From positions 56,928,001-56,992,000 of the forward strand of contig NC_059346.1 of assembly GCF_019703515.2 (NCBI RefSeq): a stretch of 64,000 bases of DNA. The letters are read 5' to 3'. Both the position numbers and the translations under genes were made by a program. Positions 41,914 through 54,237 of this stretch are shown piece after piece. Source of the DNA: Myxocyprinus asiaticus (Eukaryota; Chordata; Actinopteri; Cypriniformes; Catostomidae). Below the pieces are notes generated by a model. That model saw only the letters and a program-made list of their open reading frames with translations. It did no database searches and was not told the DNA's origin. How positions within the stretch are numbered: the first letter of the stretch is position 1; each line of letters opens with the position of its first letter.

Positions 41914-42588
41914 TAGTGATGGGTCATTCATGAACGATTTGTTCATTTTGAACGAATCTTTTATGTGACTATGAAGAACGAGTAGTCTCAGAGAGTGATT
42001 CGTTCATTTTGTGTTGGCCGCGCATGTGCATTGCGCAACCTCCGTTTGTTTTTTACGTGAAAACTGCATAGGCGCTGTACAGGAAACAGCAACTCTTTTG
42101 GTCTGAGTCGTTCGTTCTTTTGTCACGTGACAGCCATATATGCTATGCATTGCTCACACAGGAAACAGGATAAGGCTATGCATTGCATTGCGTATACAGC
42201 TGTCACGTGACAAAAGAACAAACGACTCAGGCCAGATGACTCAAGAGGTGAACTAATAATTTCTGTTTCCTGTGTGTGTGCATAGCGTATATGGCTGTCA
42301 TGTGACAAAAGAATGAATGACTCAGACAAGATGATTCCAGAGGTGAACTAATTTTTCTCTTTCTCATAATTTGTCCTTGGCTGCATTAAATCTTTTTTCC
42401 TTATTGGGACTATAATCAGAGTTTGTGTAAGTAGACGTGTTGGGGGATTTGGCTATTGAACATTTTACATTTTAATTTAATTCTGCTCAGATGAATGAAA
42501 TGAACTAAATTACTTGAATAAAGATTTGTTTGTTTTGCTGAACGAGACTCAAAGATCCAAGTAAAATGATCCGATCTTCCCATCAATA
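41914..42588. mobile_element. hAT-type non-autonomous element with internal palindromes
   Basis: Ends TAGTGATGGG and (inverted) TATTGATGGG. A perfect 8-bp duplication ATATACAC lies at 41906-41913 and 42589-42596. The interior holds three related blocks around a GTCACGTGACA core (about 42121, 42201 and, as GTCATGTGACA, 42297). The first is inverted relative to the others, each with a CAGGAAACAG-type partner. No transposase. Confidence 0.87.
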
Positions 42589-42596
42589 ATATACAC

Positions 42597-43370
42597 TGAT
42601 TTTTTTAATAGTAATGTACTCAACCTCGATTTAACCATTAGCTCCACTCTTCTCCAATTTGGTAACCTCCAAAAAAATTCAACATGACAGAAAATCCTCT
42701 AAATCCCAACAGAACAGAACAGAACAGAACAGAACATAAAACACTAACAAGTCTCTTACTTGTTTCATTTTGAAAATTTTAAATAATTAAAAAATGTACT
42801 CTCCCAATTCAGTGGGTGCTGGAAATCCCCTGACAGGTTTCAGCAATACATTGATGCAACAAATATTATTCACATTGTAAGAACACAATTGGATTGAGTG
42901 AACATAGATGGATTGTACACAATTAAATTGAGACCAAATGCTAAAGAATTGTGTTGCATTAGCTAATTTGAAATATGTTAATTGAACAAGCGGTAAAAAT
43001 TATGTTGAGTGAACAACATCCGTTAGATGTTTGCAACATTTCATAGCAATGTGATCATATCACTTTATGATAACTGTGTTGAATATCACTTGAACTTTAC
43101 ACAATATAAGTATGTTCTCATCTCAAACATAAATGTATTTAGTTAATTTCAAGTGTACTGGTTTCATATTTTCAATAGAGCTGCTTTCTCTTTTTTTCAG
43201 TGCATGTAGTCTTGTGCGTCCTAATATTTAAATGCTCCTCTAAACGCCTTCCCCAATGGCATGGCCAGTGTCTGAATGTTCGCAAAAAGTATACAGCTGT
43301 ATCTAACTTCTTTTTGGGTCTGAGTGAAGAACGAAGTACTTCACCGTGAGTATACCAGAGCCTTTATTCT

Positions 43371-43372
<2 letters not shown>
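42597..43372. other. Non-coding DNA
   Basis: Short (AACAG)n run at about 42707-42735. No gene seen. Confidence 0.45.

Positions 43373-43414
<42 letters not shown>
43373..43414. repeat. (AC)n microsatellite
   Basis: AC run. Confidence 0.95.
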
Positions 43415-43419
<5 letters not shown>

Positions 43420-43614
43420 CTCCTTGCACCCCCCAAAGCAATGTCAAGGCCTGTTGCCCTGCTGTCGAAGGGTATTGGCCTCATGTGCTTTACCCAGCAG
43501 CAACTGTTCTTTGAATGGTAGCCAACATAAAATGAGGCATATCAGAGTGACTGCTCATGGCCGGCAGTGAACATGAGGGTGTACTGAGAAGCATGTGGAG
43601 ATCAGGTAGAATCT

Positions 43615-43658
43615 AAAAGAGGGAGACAGAGAGGGAGGGTGAGAGAAAGACAGAGAGA

Positions 43659-43700
<42 letters not shown>
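43615..43700. repeat. (GA)n low-complexity tract
   Basis: Purine tract, GA-rich then pure (GA)n. Confidence 0.9.
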
Positions 43701-43702
<2 letters not shown>

Positions 43703-43894
43703 CAATTGCTAGAAAGCTGTCATGAGCCACTCTCTTGTGTCTCTAAATAATATGTTTCTTTGCCTGAATGAAACTACAGTACAGGATTGTAGATAGAAAT
43801 GTTCAGCAGCTTGAGACTGAGATCTCCTTTGCCTTCTGTCTGACAATATGGGTGGTGGCCCGAGATTGTTAACCTTAAATTGATTTTCTCTTTC

Positions 43895-44330
43895 ACTGCA
43901 AAAAATCTGTAACATTTCAGTGCAAAAAAACAAAAAACAAACAAACAAACAAACAAACAAAACAAGATGATTTGTCACAACATTTTCTCAAGTTTCTCTG
44001 AAACAAGACAGAAATACTCAAGGATTTATTATTATTATTATTATTTCTTTTATATATTTCTTTTAATTTTTTTTTGCAATGTTCACAATAAGGTTCCATT
44101 TGTTAGCATAGTAAATGCATTAGGTATCATTAACTAACAATAAACTAAATTGTACAGCATTTATGAATATTGGTTAATGTTAATGCATGAAAATATAATT
44201 GTTTGTGTTAGTTCATAATGCATTAACTAATGTTAACATATTTAACATGCCTTATAATTTAACATGTATTAGTATATCTTGAAATTAACATGAACTAATA
44301 TTAATAAATGCTGTAAAAGTCTTGTTTTGT
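43895..44330. repeat. Unclassified AT-rich interspersed repeat with (AAAC)n and (ATT)n
   Basis: CACTGCAAAAAATCTG start, (CAAA)n near 43935-43960 and ATT units near 44029-44045. Then a 44090-44320 block of TTAACTAACAATAAACTAAA / GTTAGTTCATAATGCATTAA type with internal inverted symmetry. It looks like a decayed DNA element; no termini confirmed. Confidence 0.4.
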
Positions 44331-44790
44331 TTTCCAGGGAACATTTCTAAGCATCCTTAAAATAAGATACATTTACTTCAGAAGCAAAATTGTGTAAGAT
44401 AATGACTTTTGGCACGACCGGCTCGTAAGCAGTGACAAAGAGGGAGACTACAGGTGGGTTAAATTCTTATAAAAATATATTTATAAAGGAAAATGTTTAC
44501 ATAAAATGAATTATAACAGAAACAACAGAAACCAAAAAGAACACATGTCTGAATGGGGATGAGGAGAGGGTGAAGACTGTGAGAAAGCAGCTTAAATGCC
44601 ATGCAGCATTACTGGCGCAGGTGTGTCCTATCAATATTAACGAGCCAAAGGACTCCATTCACTGCCAATCTCCAAGAGTTCAGACACAAAGAAAACAAAA
44701 ACAAAATGGCCCAAAAAGGGTTGTAACGTGTTAGATAATATATCTTAACTTTATTTTTCTTAATTTGTTAACTAATGTAAATATTGTATA
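44331..44790. other. Non-coding DNA
   Basis: No gene seen. Confidence 0.45.
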
Positions 44791-44799
44791 TTACATATC

Positions 44800-45081
44800 A
44801 TTTTTTCATCATCATGTTGTTCCAAACCCATATGACTTTCTTTCTTCCATGCAACACAATAAGGAGATTTTAGACAGAACGTTTGCCCGAGTCACTATTT
44901 ACTTTCAATGAATGTGTTTTTTTCTGTATTTTTAGAGTGAATGGTGACTGTGACTGTCAGTTTCTAACATTCTATCTAACAACTTTTGTGTTCCGCAGAA
45001 TACAGAAGGTCACATGGATTTGGAACAGCATGAGGGTAGGGAAATTATGACAGAATATTAAATTATGGCTGAGCTTTCACT
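44800..45081. repeat. Partial TTAA-MITE of the GTTCACCC family
   Basis: Contains CATATGACTTTCTTTCTTCC and, near the right end, AGCATGAGGGTAGGGAAATT, blocks that also occur in the element at 45086-45722 and at 25909-26361. It ends at the TTAA at 45082-45085. The left terminus was not found. Confidence 0.55.
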
Positions 45082-45085
45082 TTAA

Positions 45086-45722
45086 AGGGATAGTTCACCC
45101 AAAAATGAAAATTCTCTCATTATTTACTCACCATCATGCCATCCCAGATAAGTATGACTTCCTTTCTTCTGCAGAACACAAATTAAAATTTTTAGAAGAA
45201 TATTTCACCTCTGTAGGTCAGTTCAATGCAAGTGAATGGGTGCCAACATTTGTATGCTCCAAAAAGCACATAAATGCAGCATAAAAGTAATCCAGAAGAC
45301 TCCAGTTGTTAATCCATATATTCCGAATTGATATGATCGATGTGGGTGAGAAACAAATCAATATTTGTTTTTTTTTGCTAGACATTCTTCTCCCTGCCCA
45401 GCGAATCACCAAAAACACAAGAAGTTTCTCTGTTTCTCATCCACACCTATCACATCACTTCTGAAGATATTAATTTAACCACTAGAGTTTTATGGATTAC
45501 TTTTATGCTGATTTATGTGATTTTATTTTTTTATTTATTTTATTTTTGCTTTAAAATGTTGGCACCCATTCACTTGCATTTCTATGGACCTTGTATGAGC
45601 TGAGAAATTCTTCTAAAAGTCTTAATTTGAGTTCAGCAGATGAAAGAAGGTCATACACATCTGTGATGGCATGAGGGTGAGTAAATGATGAGAGAATTTT
45701 CATTTTTGGGTGACATATCGCT
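45086..45722. mobile_element. TTAA-flanked palindromic MITE (GTTCACCC family), complete
   Basis: Left end AGGGATAGTTCACCCAAAAA; the right end is its inverse (CATTTTTGGGTGACATATCGC). TTAA at 45082-45085 and TTAG at 45723-45726. The arms are long: the CTTCTGCAGAACACA, TTTTAGAAGAATATTTC and GGTGCCAACATT blocks of the left half recur inverted in the right half. 637 bp, non-coding. Confidence 0.82.
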
Positions 45723-45726
45723 TTAG

Positions 45727-46407
45727 AGGCTCTTCTCAGATCTGGATGAATTTGTCAATAAGAAGAGAGGTTTGGAAAACTTTGTAGTAATTATTACAGT
45801 GAAAACATGAAAATGTCCCACAGGGACATTATATATAATGCTGAAATATAAAACAAAGCAAGATAATTCTTTATTAATGCCTACTTTTGCTATTTCATAG
45901 CATTTAAAGTCCTGCATGAATTCTTATTTCAGTGTAGTTACAGTTTTCAGTATTGAAAGCGTGAGCAGGTGAGAGAGAGACACCAATTTACTGCTTCCTT
46001 CACTCCTGCAAAGTTTTATTTCATGCTGAATGTATTAAATTACTTTTTGACAAATCATTATTTGATTAAAATAACATAATAACATATAGAGAGGCAAAAC
46101 ATACAGATACATTTTAAAATGTACTTTTTATTTACATTTATAAAACATTTTGCCATTAAGCTGAAGAATTTTTCATTTGCTAAATAATTCACTGAGGTGA
46201 TATTATTTTAACTCAGGAGACTGCACACAGTGGAAATGATAATTCTGTAGATGATTTAATATTTGGTTCTAACATGTAGGTTATGATAATCTGGTCGGAT
46301 GAGGGTGCTATGTGCCCAGAAACGCTACCCAGATTGTATTGGAGTTTTTAAGATACTGAAGTATTAATGTACATTTTATAAAATGTGTTTACTCTTTAAT
46401 ATTAACA
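45727..46407. other. Non-coding DNA
   Basis: AT-rich, no gene seen. Confidence 0.5.
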
Positions 46408-46411
46408 TATA

Positions 46412-46461
<50 letters not shown>
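46408..46461. repeat. (TA)n microsatellite
   Basis: TA run. Confidence 0.95.
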
Positions 46462-46464
<3 letters not shown>

Positions 46465-47345
46465 AAATGACAAACTGAATGAAGATTTATTGTATTAATA
46501 TATCATATCTTTTAATAAGAATAACAAGTAAGGCCCAAGTATTTTAAAAGTTCATATGCGATGTTGTTTCTATGACAGCCCCAGAGCTCCGACGCTCGAT
46601 GTATACGTCAGCGTCCGAATTCACTCACTCATTTTGTTCACTCACTGCTTAGATATAGTGCACTCACTGCCATTCAATAAATAGTGACTGAGTGAACGAT
46701 TTCGGACAATCTCTTCACCGTACGATCGCCTCGTGCCCACACATCTCATCACGCGAACGGCAGGGCAAAAGGCATTTATTTACATATAACTTGGATGTTT
46801 ACATGATTTATACAGTTAATCAGCCCGAAGTACCTGCGATAGTTGCGAGTACCCCCGCGAGGGTGCATGGTAAATGCGTAAATACTCCTCATGACATACA
46901 GGACACAGGACAAAGTGCACTGATATATTGCTGCAATAATTTAAAAATGTACACTTAAAAACTGATGTCTCAAGGGCCCATATTTACAGAATCACCCTGA
47001 AAATGACCATCAACATGTCACAGAAAAGCCTGCGTTATCATTAGAGCCATGACTTACCTCAGCGTGCTGCCTTAAATTGGAGCTGCAATTTTAATCTTGA
47101 AATATCCACTTGTCTTGGTTTTAAATGGAAGGCATTTAATGACAAAACTCTTCTTTTTTCACTGTGCAGAGCGAAGAAAGTGTTTCACTTAGTTAGAAGA
47201 GCATGATGCTGCAGCAGTGATGGATTCGGCTTGAGTGACAGTCTGTGACAGCACGCGCAGCTGTGTGAACTTCCGCTGTCGTAAAAGTCCCATTCAACAA
47301 TCTCGCATCAGTAAATTATGCATTAATTCAAATTAAACCCAGTAA
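46462..47345. other. Non-coding DNA
   Basis: 46600-46700 reiterates ACTCACT/GTGACTGAGTG units in both orientations. Frame 46692-46958 has no recognisable domain. No gene called. Confidence 0.4.
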
Positions 47346-47527
47346 TGTAACGACAGGAACGCCGCCAATTGTAACAAAGTAAAAGTTTTTTTTTTTCATT
47401 CGAAATTTACATGAGTGAGAGTAAAAAGTACCCACTTTTAAACCTACTCTAAAAGTACATTTTTCCCCAAAAAATTTACTCGAGTAAATGTAATGGAGTA
47501 AATGTATCATGTTACTACCCACCTCTG
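47346..47527. repeat. Probable hAT-like terminal fragment
   Basis: On the minus strand it begins CAGAGGTGGGTAGTAACATG and continues with alternating TACTCGAGTAA-like blocks, typical of an hAT-like non-autonomous end. The opposite end was not identified. Confidence 0.5.
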
Positions 47528-48490
47528 CAATCTTCTTGGTCGGAAGATCTTAGCCAGAATAAGCTACAATGAAGACCAGAGTTTTGTTATCTTTGGCTTC
47601 ATCTTAACTTTTTTGCCCAGGTTTGGGTTATGTGACCTATATAGGTAACCAGATCATGCTTTTAGCATGTGCACTCTTCATTCTCTCGATTTCCTTTGCA
47701 GACTTGCTTGAGACTGCCTTGCTGGCACATCAACAGCTTGTTGTGCGGACTCTTGTTGTTTATCGTCTTGTATTTCTTGCAGTAGTTCCAAAAAGGTGGG
47801 AGGATGTTCTCTGAGAGCCAGATGGACAGTTTACATGTCAGTCACAAGAGACCCCCGCAACAACTGCTCTAGCTTAGCTGGGTTAGCTATTTATGGATAG
47901 ATCCATCCTTTTCTCAATACTTCTCTCAAAAAGATTTTTATGTGCCATATAGAAATTCAGACATATCTCCATCAGAATGCTGTTTAGAAGCACTGAAAAA
48001 GAAGCATAGCATGTATTTCACATAACCAACTGTGCTTACTGTGTAGTCTACAATGGAATATGAACCCCTAAGATACCCCCTTCTTCTTAAGAAAGTTGTT
48101 CAGTTTGGATGTAAAGTCTGGGGTGTACTGATGAAGATGCATATGAAATTTCTCAGACACCGTTCATTATGAAAATGCAATTTTAGAATATTTGAATTAT
48201 GTTACACAATGTGCACAACTAGAACATGCTATTGAGGTGGGGTTTTTTTCTTTTTCTTTACATTGTATTCTTTTATTGTTGTTTTGCAGACAATTGCAAT
48301 ATTTTTCTCCTATGCTTCCATATTATGAGGTAAGTAAATTTAAATTTACAGTATATTTGATCTTTTAGAAAAGCAGAAACATTGAGTCCCACTTATATTG
48401 ATGAATAAAGTTATAATATATATATTTTTATTTATAAACAAGCATTTAGAAAAGCATGCACTTTTAAACATTGAAAAAAGGAAATATAAT
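47528..48490. other. Non-coding DNA, no gene called
   Basis: Frame 47623-47814 (63 residues, hydrophobic) has no recognisable domain and no splice context that I can defend. Confidence 0.4.
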
Positions 48491-48491
48491 C

Positions 48492-49292
48492 GTAATGCAT
48501 TACATTAATGTTCCCTTTGTTAAAGGGTTCATTATTCACTAATACATCATTTAAAAATGTGTTACAAATCATTGATATGCAGAAATAACTACATGCCTAA
48601 AAAGGCTGACTTTCATGAAGTACCTGCCAAATAGTGAGCCACTTTGCCAAATTTTAGCCATTTATATGTAAAATGGTAACACATGCTTAATATTTATTCT
48701 GCATTATTAACATATGAAAATGTATCTTAATGTAAAATGGACAGCTGTTAAGCATTAATGAGTTGCTACCACTAGAAACCTGTAAAAGTTCAGTATGGTT
48801 TAAAGGTCATCAGGCTTTATAATGTGATATATGATGTGAATGAGTATTGCTTTGCAGAGGACTTTAGGCAACTAAGTCTTTTTAAGTTGGTATTCCACTC
48901 TGTGCAGCACTGTTATGTTAACATCACATGACAAGGAAAGTGACAATACAAGTCAAAACATTACAGATACACAGTACATTTAAAAACAAATCTGACTGTA
49001 GCAACATGACATATAAAAGTCTATTTTTGCTGTATTGTTGACAAAAAACATGAATTTTTGCTTACATGCAAATCATGCTTTTGATTAAATTAAGTATGAA
49101 TAATTGTATTTATTAACCATTTATAACATGTCAATTAAAATGCTCACTATTTTGTCAAAGTATTGGATGAAAGTGAACTTTTTATGTTGGTATAACTGCA
49201 TATAAATGATTTATAATTCATTCGTAAATGACTTAGTCATTAATGAACCCATATAAACCTTTAACAAAGGGAACATTAATGTAAAGTGTTAC
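48492..49292. mobile_element. Foldback-type non-autonomous DNA element
   Basis: The left arm ATTACATTAATGTTCCCTTT followed by TTAAAGGGTTCATTA is the inverse of the right arm TTTAACAAAGGGAACATTAA near 49257-49282. The right terminus reads GTAAAGTGTTAC; the left is a decayed GTAATGCATTAC. No clean target duplication. No coding sequence. Confidence 0.6.
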
Positions 49293-49715
49293 ATAAAGTA
49301 TATAGTAAATACTGTGTTTGTGTAATTTAAATTTCTGTCAAATCTGTCACCCCTAATCTGTGCTTCTTCTTCTTTTTTTGTTTTGATAAATCATATTTCT
49401 GTGGCCCTGTGTTAAAGATGCATTTTTATTGTTTAAGTTAAAAGGAGACGTCCTAAAATATAGTTTGGTGCATTAGTTTGACCCCTTTCTGCTTATTAAG
49501 AGGAAACTTAAGTGAAAAGAGGCTCATGTTACCCCTCTCACCCGATTATTATTATTATTAAACAAAGAAGAAAGACAAAAGGAGACAGAGAGTACATCAG
49601 GGCACTTTTAAAATATCATGACATATTACATTTCAACAGAACAAGGCACTTAACCCCATTCCTTTGATACATTCAGAAATAATGACAAACATTCATTGTA
49701 TACTGTATGCAGGAC
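49293..49715. other. Non-coding DNA
   Basis: No gene seen. Short (ATT)n run at about 49545-49560. Confidence 0.5.
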
Positions 49716-49717
49716 TG

Positions 49718-50012
49718 TATGTGTGTGTGTGGGCAGGTTTAAGTGGTTTACGAGGACTTTTTTTTTAGGTTACAAACTGGTAATTACAAGGGTATTATGC
49801 TATAAATGTGGTTTATGAGGACATTTCTAGTGTCCCCATAATTCAAATCGCTTAAAAAACATACTACATGATGTTTTATTGAAAATGTAAAAATGCATAA
49901 AGTTTTTTGTGAGGGTTAGGTTTAGGGGTAGGGTTAGGGTATAGAATATATAGTTCATACAGAATAAAAATCATTATGTCTATGGATAGTCCTCATAATG
50001 ATAGCTGCACCA

Positions 50013-50015
<3 letters not shown>
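49718..50015 (+). repeat. Dispersed repeat family B, copy 2
   Basis: Closely matches 12146-12420, in the same orientation, including the GGGTTAGGTTTAGGGGTAGG-type block. It runs directly into the (TG)n that follows. Confidence 0.78.

Positions 50016-50102
<87 letters not shown>
50016..50102. repeat. (TG)n microsatellite
   Basis: Longest TG run of the window, about 87 bp. Confidence 0.95.
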
Positions 50103-50104
<2 letters not shown>

Positions 50105-50782
50105 CTCTGTTACCTCCATAGTGAGACTGTTAAATCATTCAGTCCACATCTGAATCACCAGCTCATGTTTCACTTTGCTTGCAGGTCTTTACTGGCCCAA
50201 CACAAACATGCTTGTAAAGATTTCAGTGTTTTGAAAAGCTTGGCGACTACAGTGTGGTCTTAGGAATTGGAACAGACTCAGAACGTACAGGTGTTTTATT
50301 GGGGTTTGTGTGGTGATGTATAACAAGGTTTGAGCTTTATGTCATTGAAATTTGTAACTCTAAAACAGGGGTTGGCAAACTTTTTGACATGAAGTGCCAT
50401 TTTTAATTTTCCTTGTTAATCACCTTGCTGACGAATCATTACATTAAAAGTTGTGTAAATAGCAACACTACAAATGGTGTGATATGTGCAACACTGCAAA
50501 GAAATAAAGAAAATCCAGTTCACATTTTCTGAATGAAATACGTGTGGTGCTTATGAGGAATATGAGTCAGTGTGAGAGTGTTCTAGGTGGTTGCTTATTC
50601 CGCCCAAAAGTGCCCACCCCAAATTCTCTATGATATTCTAGCCCCTATATGATTCAGGTGGCCTGGTCCTTCCTTCAATGTAACCCTGTTGGTTTTTTTT
50701 TTTACGCATTTTATCAGCCATCAAATTATAAGTCAATCAATCGAAAATAGTGTAAACTATTTAAAAGTGGTCTATTTAACTT
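50103..50782. other. Non-coding DNA with an hAT-like terminus
   Basis: CAGGGGTTGGCAAACTTTTT starts at 50368 and resembles an hAT terminus. No matching end or duplication found. No gene. Confidence 0.45.
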
Positions 50783-50815
50783 ATACATACATACATACAT
50801 ACATACATACATACA
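50783..50815. repeat. (ATAC)n microsatellite
   Basis: Tetranucleotide run. Confidence 0.95.
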
Positions 50816-51488
50816 ACAGTTAGTTCCAGTCCTCGAATTTGATTGGATGAAAGACATTCCATGAGTACTGATGGTCTCACACCATGAGCACTCGGACGCT
50901 TCACTGTGTGTATCACTCCGCTTGTGTTCGTGCCATTCTAAACTAAAGTGTAAGAGCAGTGCAGATGTGTTAAGAGCCACCTCTCTCTTTACATTTAATT
51001 TTGTGACATTACATATTTTAGCCAGCAGGTGGAGGCAAAAGACCATTTTTGCGTGTAATATGAGTCAGTTGGTGAAGTGAAGTGAGTCAGTGTCACTCAG
51101 TGTTTATATTCTACAACACTCCGTGATCACTTGTATTACTACTACACTACTAAAGCTAGGAAATAGCTTTAAATGGCTTTAAACTAACAACTTCAGCATT
51201 AAGGCTCATCACAGCTGAGAGACACAACAGACTGATTAATTACACAAACTCAAGGCACTTACTTCTTACTGGAGTTTCCATATTGGAGAGGACAAAATGG
51301 TGGAGGAGACTGTGGTTTCTATAGTGAAAGACTCTTGTGCACTGGCTACCGTGAAATAGGGAGGAATACCCCTGCTTGGACAGCTATTTTTCCACTGAGA
51401 AAATAGGACGCATTTCATCAAAATGACATTATCCTCAGAAAGCTGACTAACAGACTACAGCATCATCAACAGGTGATTACACATACTC
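50816..51488. other. Non-coding DNA
   Basis: Frames 50726-51046 and 50871-51080 overlap on opposite strands without recognisable domains. No gene called. Confidence 0.45.
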
Positions 51489-51489
51489 C

Positions 51490-51530
<41 letters not shown>

Positions 51531-51548
51531 TTTCTCACTTTCTCTCTT

Positions 51549-51583
<35 letters not shown>

Positions 51584-51584
51584 T
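51489..51584. repeat. (TC)n(AC)n microsatellite
   Basis: Compound run: TC with interruptions, then AC. Confidence 0.95.
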
Positions 51585-52307
51585 CCTTGTTTATAACTTA
51601 CTAGAAACAGCCCAGTTCTAAAGTAACATTTTTGAATTAATAACGAAGGCTTGGAAGCATCATTTGGTTTGAACCAGCAACAGCAGATTCTGATCCGTTG
51701 CATAAGAAAGTAGTTCCATGCACAAATGCGTTTTTTGTGACCTACAATTTCTTTTAAATTTACTTGTTCATTGAACTGTTGTATATAAGCAATATCACAC
51801 AAGCAAGAGTGCTATATGGCCCTAAATCAGCACTGCTGTGATTAGTTAAATATACCACTTTTAAATAGTTTACACTATTTTAGACTGATTGGATTAGTTA
51901 CAAGTTTATTTATAATTGACATTTCTCTCGCTTCGTCCGCCATTTTGGATTAAATTTTTCACTGATTTTGAGGCAATACATGCCATGCTGCCTTAACATT
52001 TGGCCAAAATGAGGTTTCTTATGAGGCAACATAATTAAGTTGCCTACCTTGTGGAACAGCCTTCACATCAGGAGTGCATGTTTATGATTGCAGTCTGTAG
52101 GCACTATCATGATTTCAAGCTCGATCTCCTCTTTCTTCTTACAGTGCTCTGTGCATGCGTCAAGCGCTAGGAAGTGTAATCGGGCTTGAAATCATGATCA
52201 CCAAAGATACTGCTTATGTCAAGATGCAGAGTAAAAAAGGAGTTACATTTTGGTCTGTTCAGATTACTTCAGATGACATGAAATAAACCAATGGATTCTT
52301 ATGGATT
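51585..52307. other. Non-coding DNA
   Basis: 52085-52200 contains an imperfect inverted pair, GCACTATCATGATTTCAAGC against GGGCTTGAAATCATGATCAC. No gene. Confidence 0.45.
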
Positions 52308-53090
52308 CAGCCTGATCTCATGAAATTTAAGTGACAATGGCAACATTTAAAAAAAAAAAAAAAAAAAAATTACGTGCTTCAATACACATTCGGCTGCAGT
52401 TTCCCAGTGAATTGTCCAGTGGGGGTGCCAAAAGTGAGTGAAATTATGTAGTAATCAGATGAGGTTTTTGAGGTGAATATTAGAAGGATGATTTAATCTT
52501 ACCAATAGTGTTCAAAAAGATAAATGAGACATGAACAAAACAGACATCCTCCCCAAAACCAACACCTAAACCTAAACAATAGTGTTTTAAAAGCAAATCC
52601 GACACGAAAAGCACATTCACTGAAGCAACCACGTAATTTTGTGTCACTTCTATGGCACATTCACTTCACTTTCACTTTCGTTTCAGCCATCCTTGGATGG
52701 GCTCAAGGCTGGGTCTCCAAGTCCAGCACTCTATCAAGTGAGCTGCAGTGCAAATTAATCACATTGGAATAAGTGTGTAAATGCAGGTGGGTCTGTAATA
52801 CAAGCGTTAAAATGTAGCATTTTTCAAATGATGCGTTAGAGTAAAAGTGTTTTGATATAATAATATAGCAGTGTGTGAGTAATAGAGTGAAAAATAAGTG
52901 TTTATAAAGTCATAACAGCCATAAGACCTGCGATTTGTGTGAAAGTTAATAAAACGCACAGTTGTTGTAGCACCTTTAGTGTCAAATTCACCAGGAAACT
53001 GCAGCAAAACCTAGAAAACGGCAAGTAAAACTTGGTTTGCAAAAATGTAGTTATAGTAACGTTTATTCTATGAGAGGTTGTAGGGATTAC
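52308..53090 (+). repeat. Dispersed repeat family A, copy 3
   Basis: Starts CCTGATCTCATGAAA and ends near GCAAAAATGTAGTTATAGTAACG. Contains a poly-A expansion 52350-52370 and the shared blocks CTGAAGCAACCACGTAATTT, GTGTGTGAGTAATAGAGTGA and GTTGTAGCACCTTTAGTGT. Confidence 0.72.
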
Positions 53091-53229
53091 CTTTATGCTG
53101 CCTTTACATTCTTTTTGAGCTTGAGAGTTTGGACCCTAATGACTTGCACTGTATGGATATATTCACATCATATCCCCATCAAAATATCTGCATTTTGTTC
53201 CTTGTCATTATAGTCCCTGTAAAACCCAT

Positions 53230-53530
53230 CCTGATCTCATGAAAATAATATTACGTGGTTCATTACACGTATCACAATAGTTCCAAGGTGAAACGTCCAC
53301 TGTGTGGTGCTAAAAGCTAGTTAAAAGTTCTTCCATTGCTGAAGCAACCAGGTAATTTTGTGGTGCTTCGATGACACTTTCGGCTCATGTGTCGACTCTA
53401 TCAGTTGAACTGCCACGCAATTTGATCACTCTCGAACAAGCTTGTAAATGCAGTTGGTTATGTGATGCAAACGTTAAAATGTATCGCCTTAGTCATGCAA
53501 TTTAGTAAGTCTTTTGTTGTCATAAGATAA
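53230..53530 (+). repeat. Dispersed repeat family A, copy 4 (partial)
   Basis: Starts CTGATCTCATGAAAA and covers the first half of the family, through the tRNA-like module (CTCTATCAGTTGAACTGCC). Confidence 0.7.
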
Positions 53531-54237
53531 CAATGACTATGTTAAAATAGACACCAGAAGGTGGCTTATTATGAGAAAGCAGCATTCTGGTTTACATGCA
53601 CTGCTTATGTGGTGTACTCTTTACTCCCGTATACATACGGCATGGTCAGTAAGCAGCTTTCTCTACAGCAACGGAATTTCCCCACGATGCTTGTGTAAAT
53701 GACAAACAAGGCATTCGAGGAAGACTTTGCTATTTTATTCTCCATTGCTTTATTTATTTCTAGATATTCAAAAGTTGCTGCTGTTTTTTTTTTTTTTTTT
53801 TTTTTTTACTTTGAATCGTACCTGCAGCAAAACTGTGCTGCAGTTGTGGGGTTTCCCTCTTAAGTAAAACTCCGGAATTCCCACCAATGTACTTTACCGC
53901 ATATACGCAGACATGAGGGACAGTCGATAGTTTATAATGTATGTGCTTTTCACGCTGTACTTGTTGACTTGTTGATACTGTATGATGTATGGCTCCATCC
54001 TATGACGTTAGCTATCCAGTCTGTTCCACGCACATGCGCACGTATCCATCAGAACGCCGCTTATGTGTTAACATGGCCACATAAGCTGCGTTCTTGAGGA
54101 GAAACCTAGGTGTGTTAAAATGCTTTCTCTTAATCCCTTAAGCGGTGTGAGGAATTCGGCGTTCTCATTTAAATATTCAGAATGACGTTTCAAAACGCTG
54201 CTTCCTGCAAAAACCCTGGAATAAACTGTTTTCTTAA
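53531..54237. repeat. Dispersed repeat family C, copy 2, left part
   Basis: Resembles 32690-32850 at its right end. Poly-T 53787-53808. The family block is split by the element at 54238-55585 and resumes at 55586. Confidence 0.5.

Noticed and set aside
41567..43195. A large element bounded by CATTGAAAAAACACTG and TTTTTTTCAGTG
   Set aside because: The ends are short and A/T-rich, no target duplication was found, and the interval already holds an hAT element. Too weak to call.
47623..47814. 63-residue hydrophobic frame as a small membrane protein or exon
   Set aside because: No conserved motif, no credible splice signals on both sides, and length within chance expectation for this composition.
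49976..50263. 95-residue frame of repeated Val-Cys
   Set aside because: Translation of the (TG)n run; same for frames at 897-1169, 26616-26862, 36329-36641 and 43324-43570.
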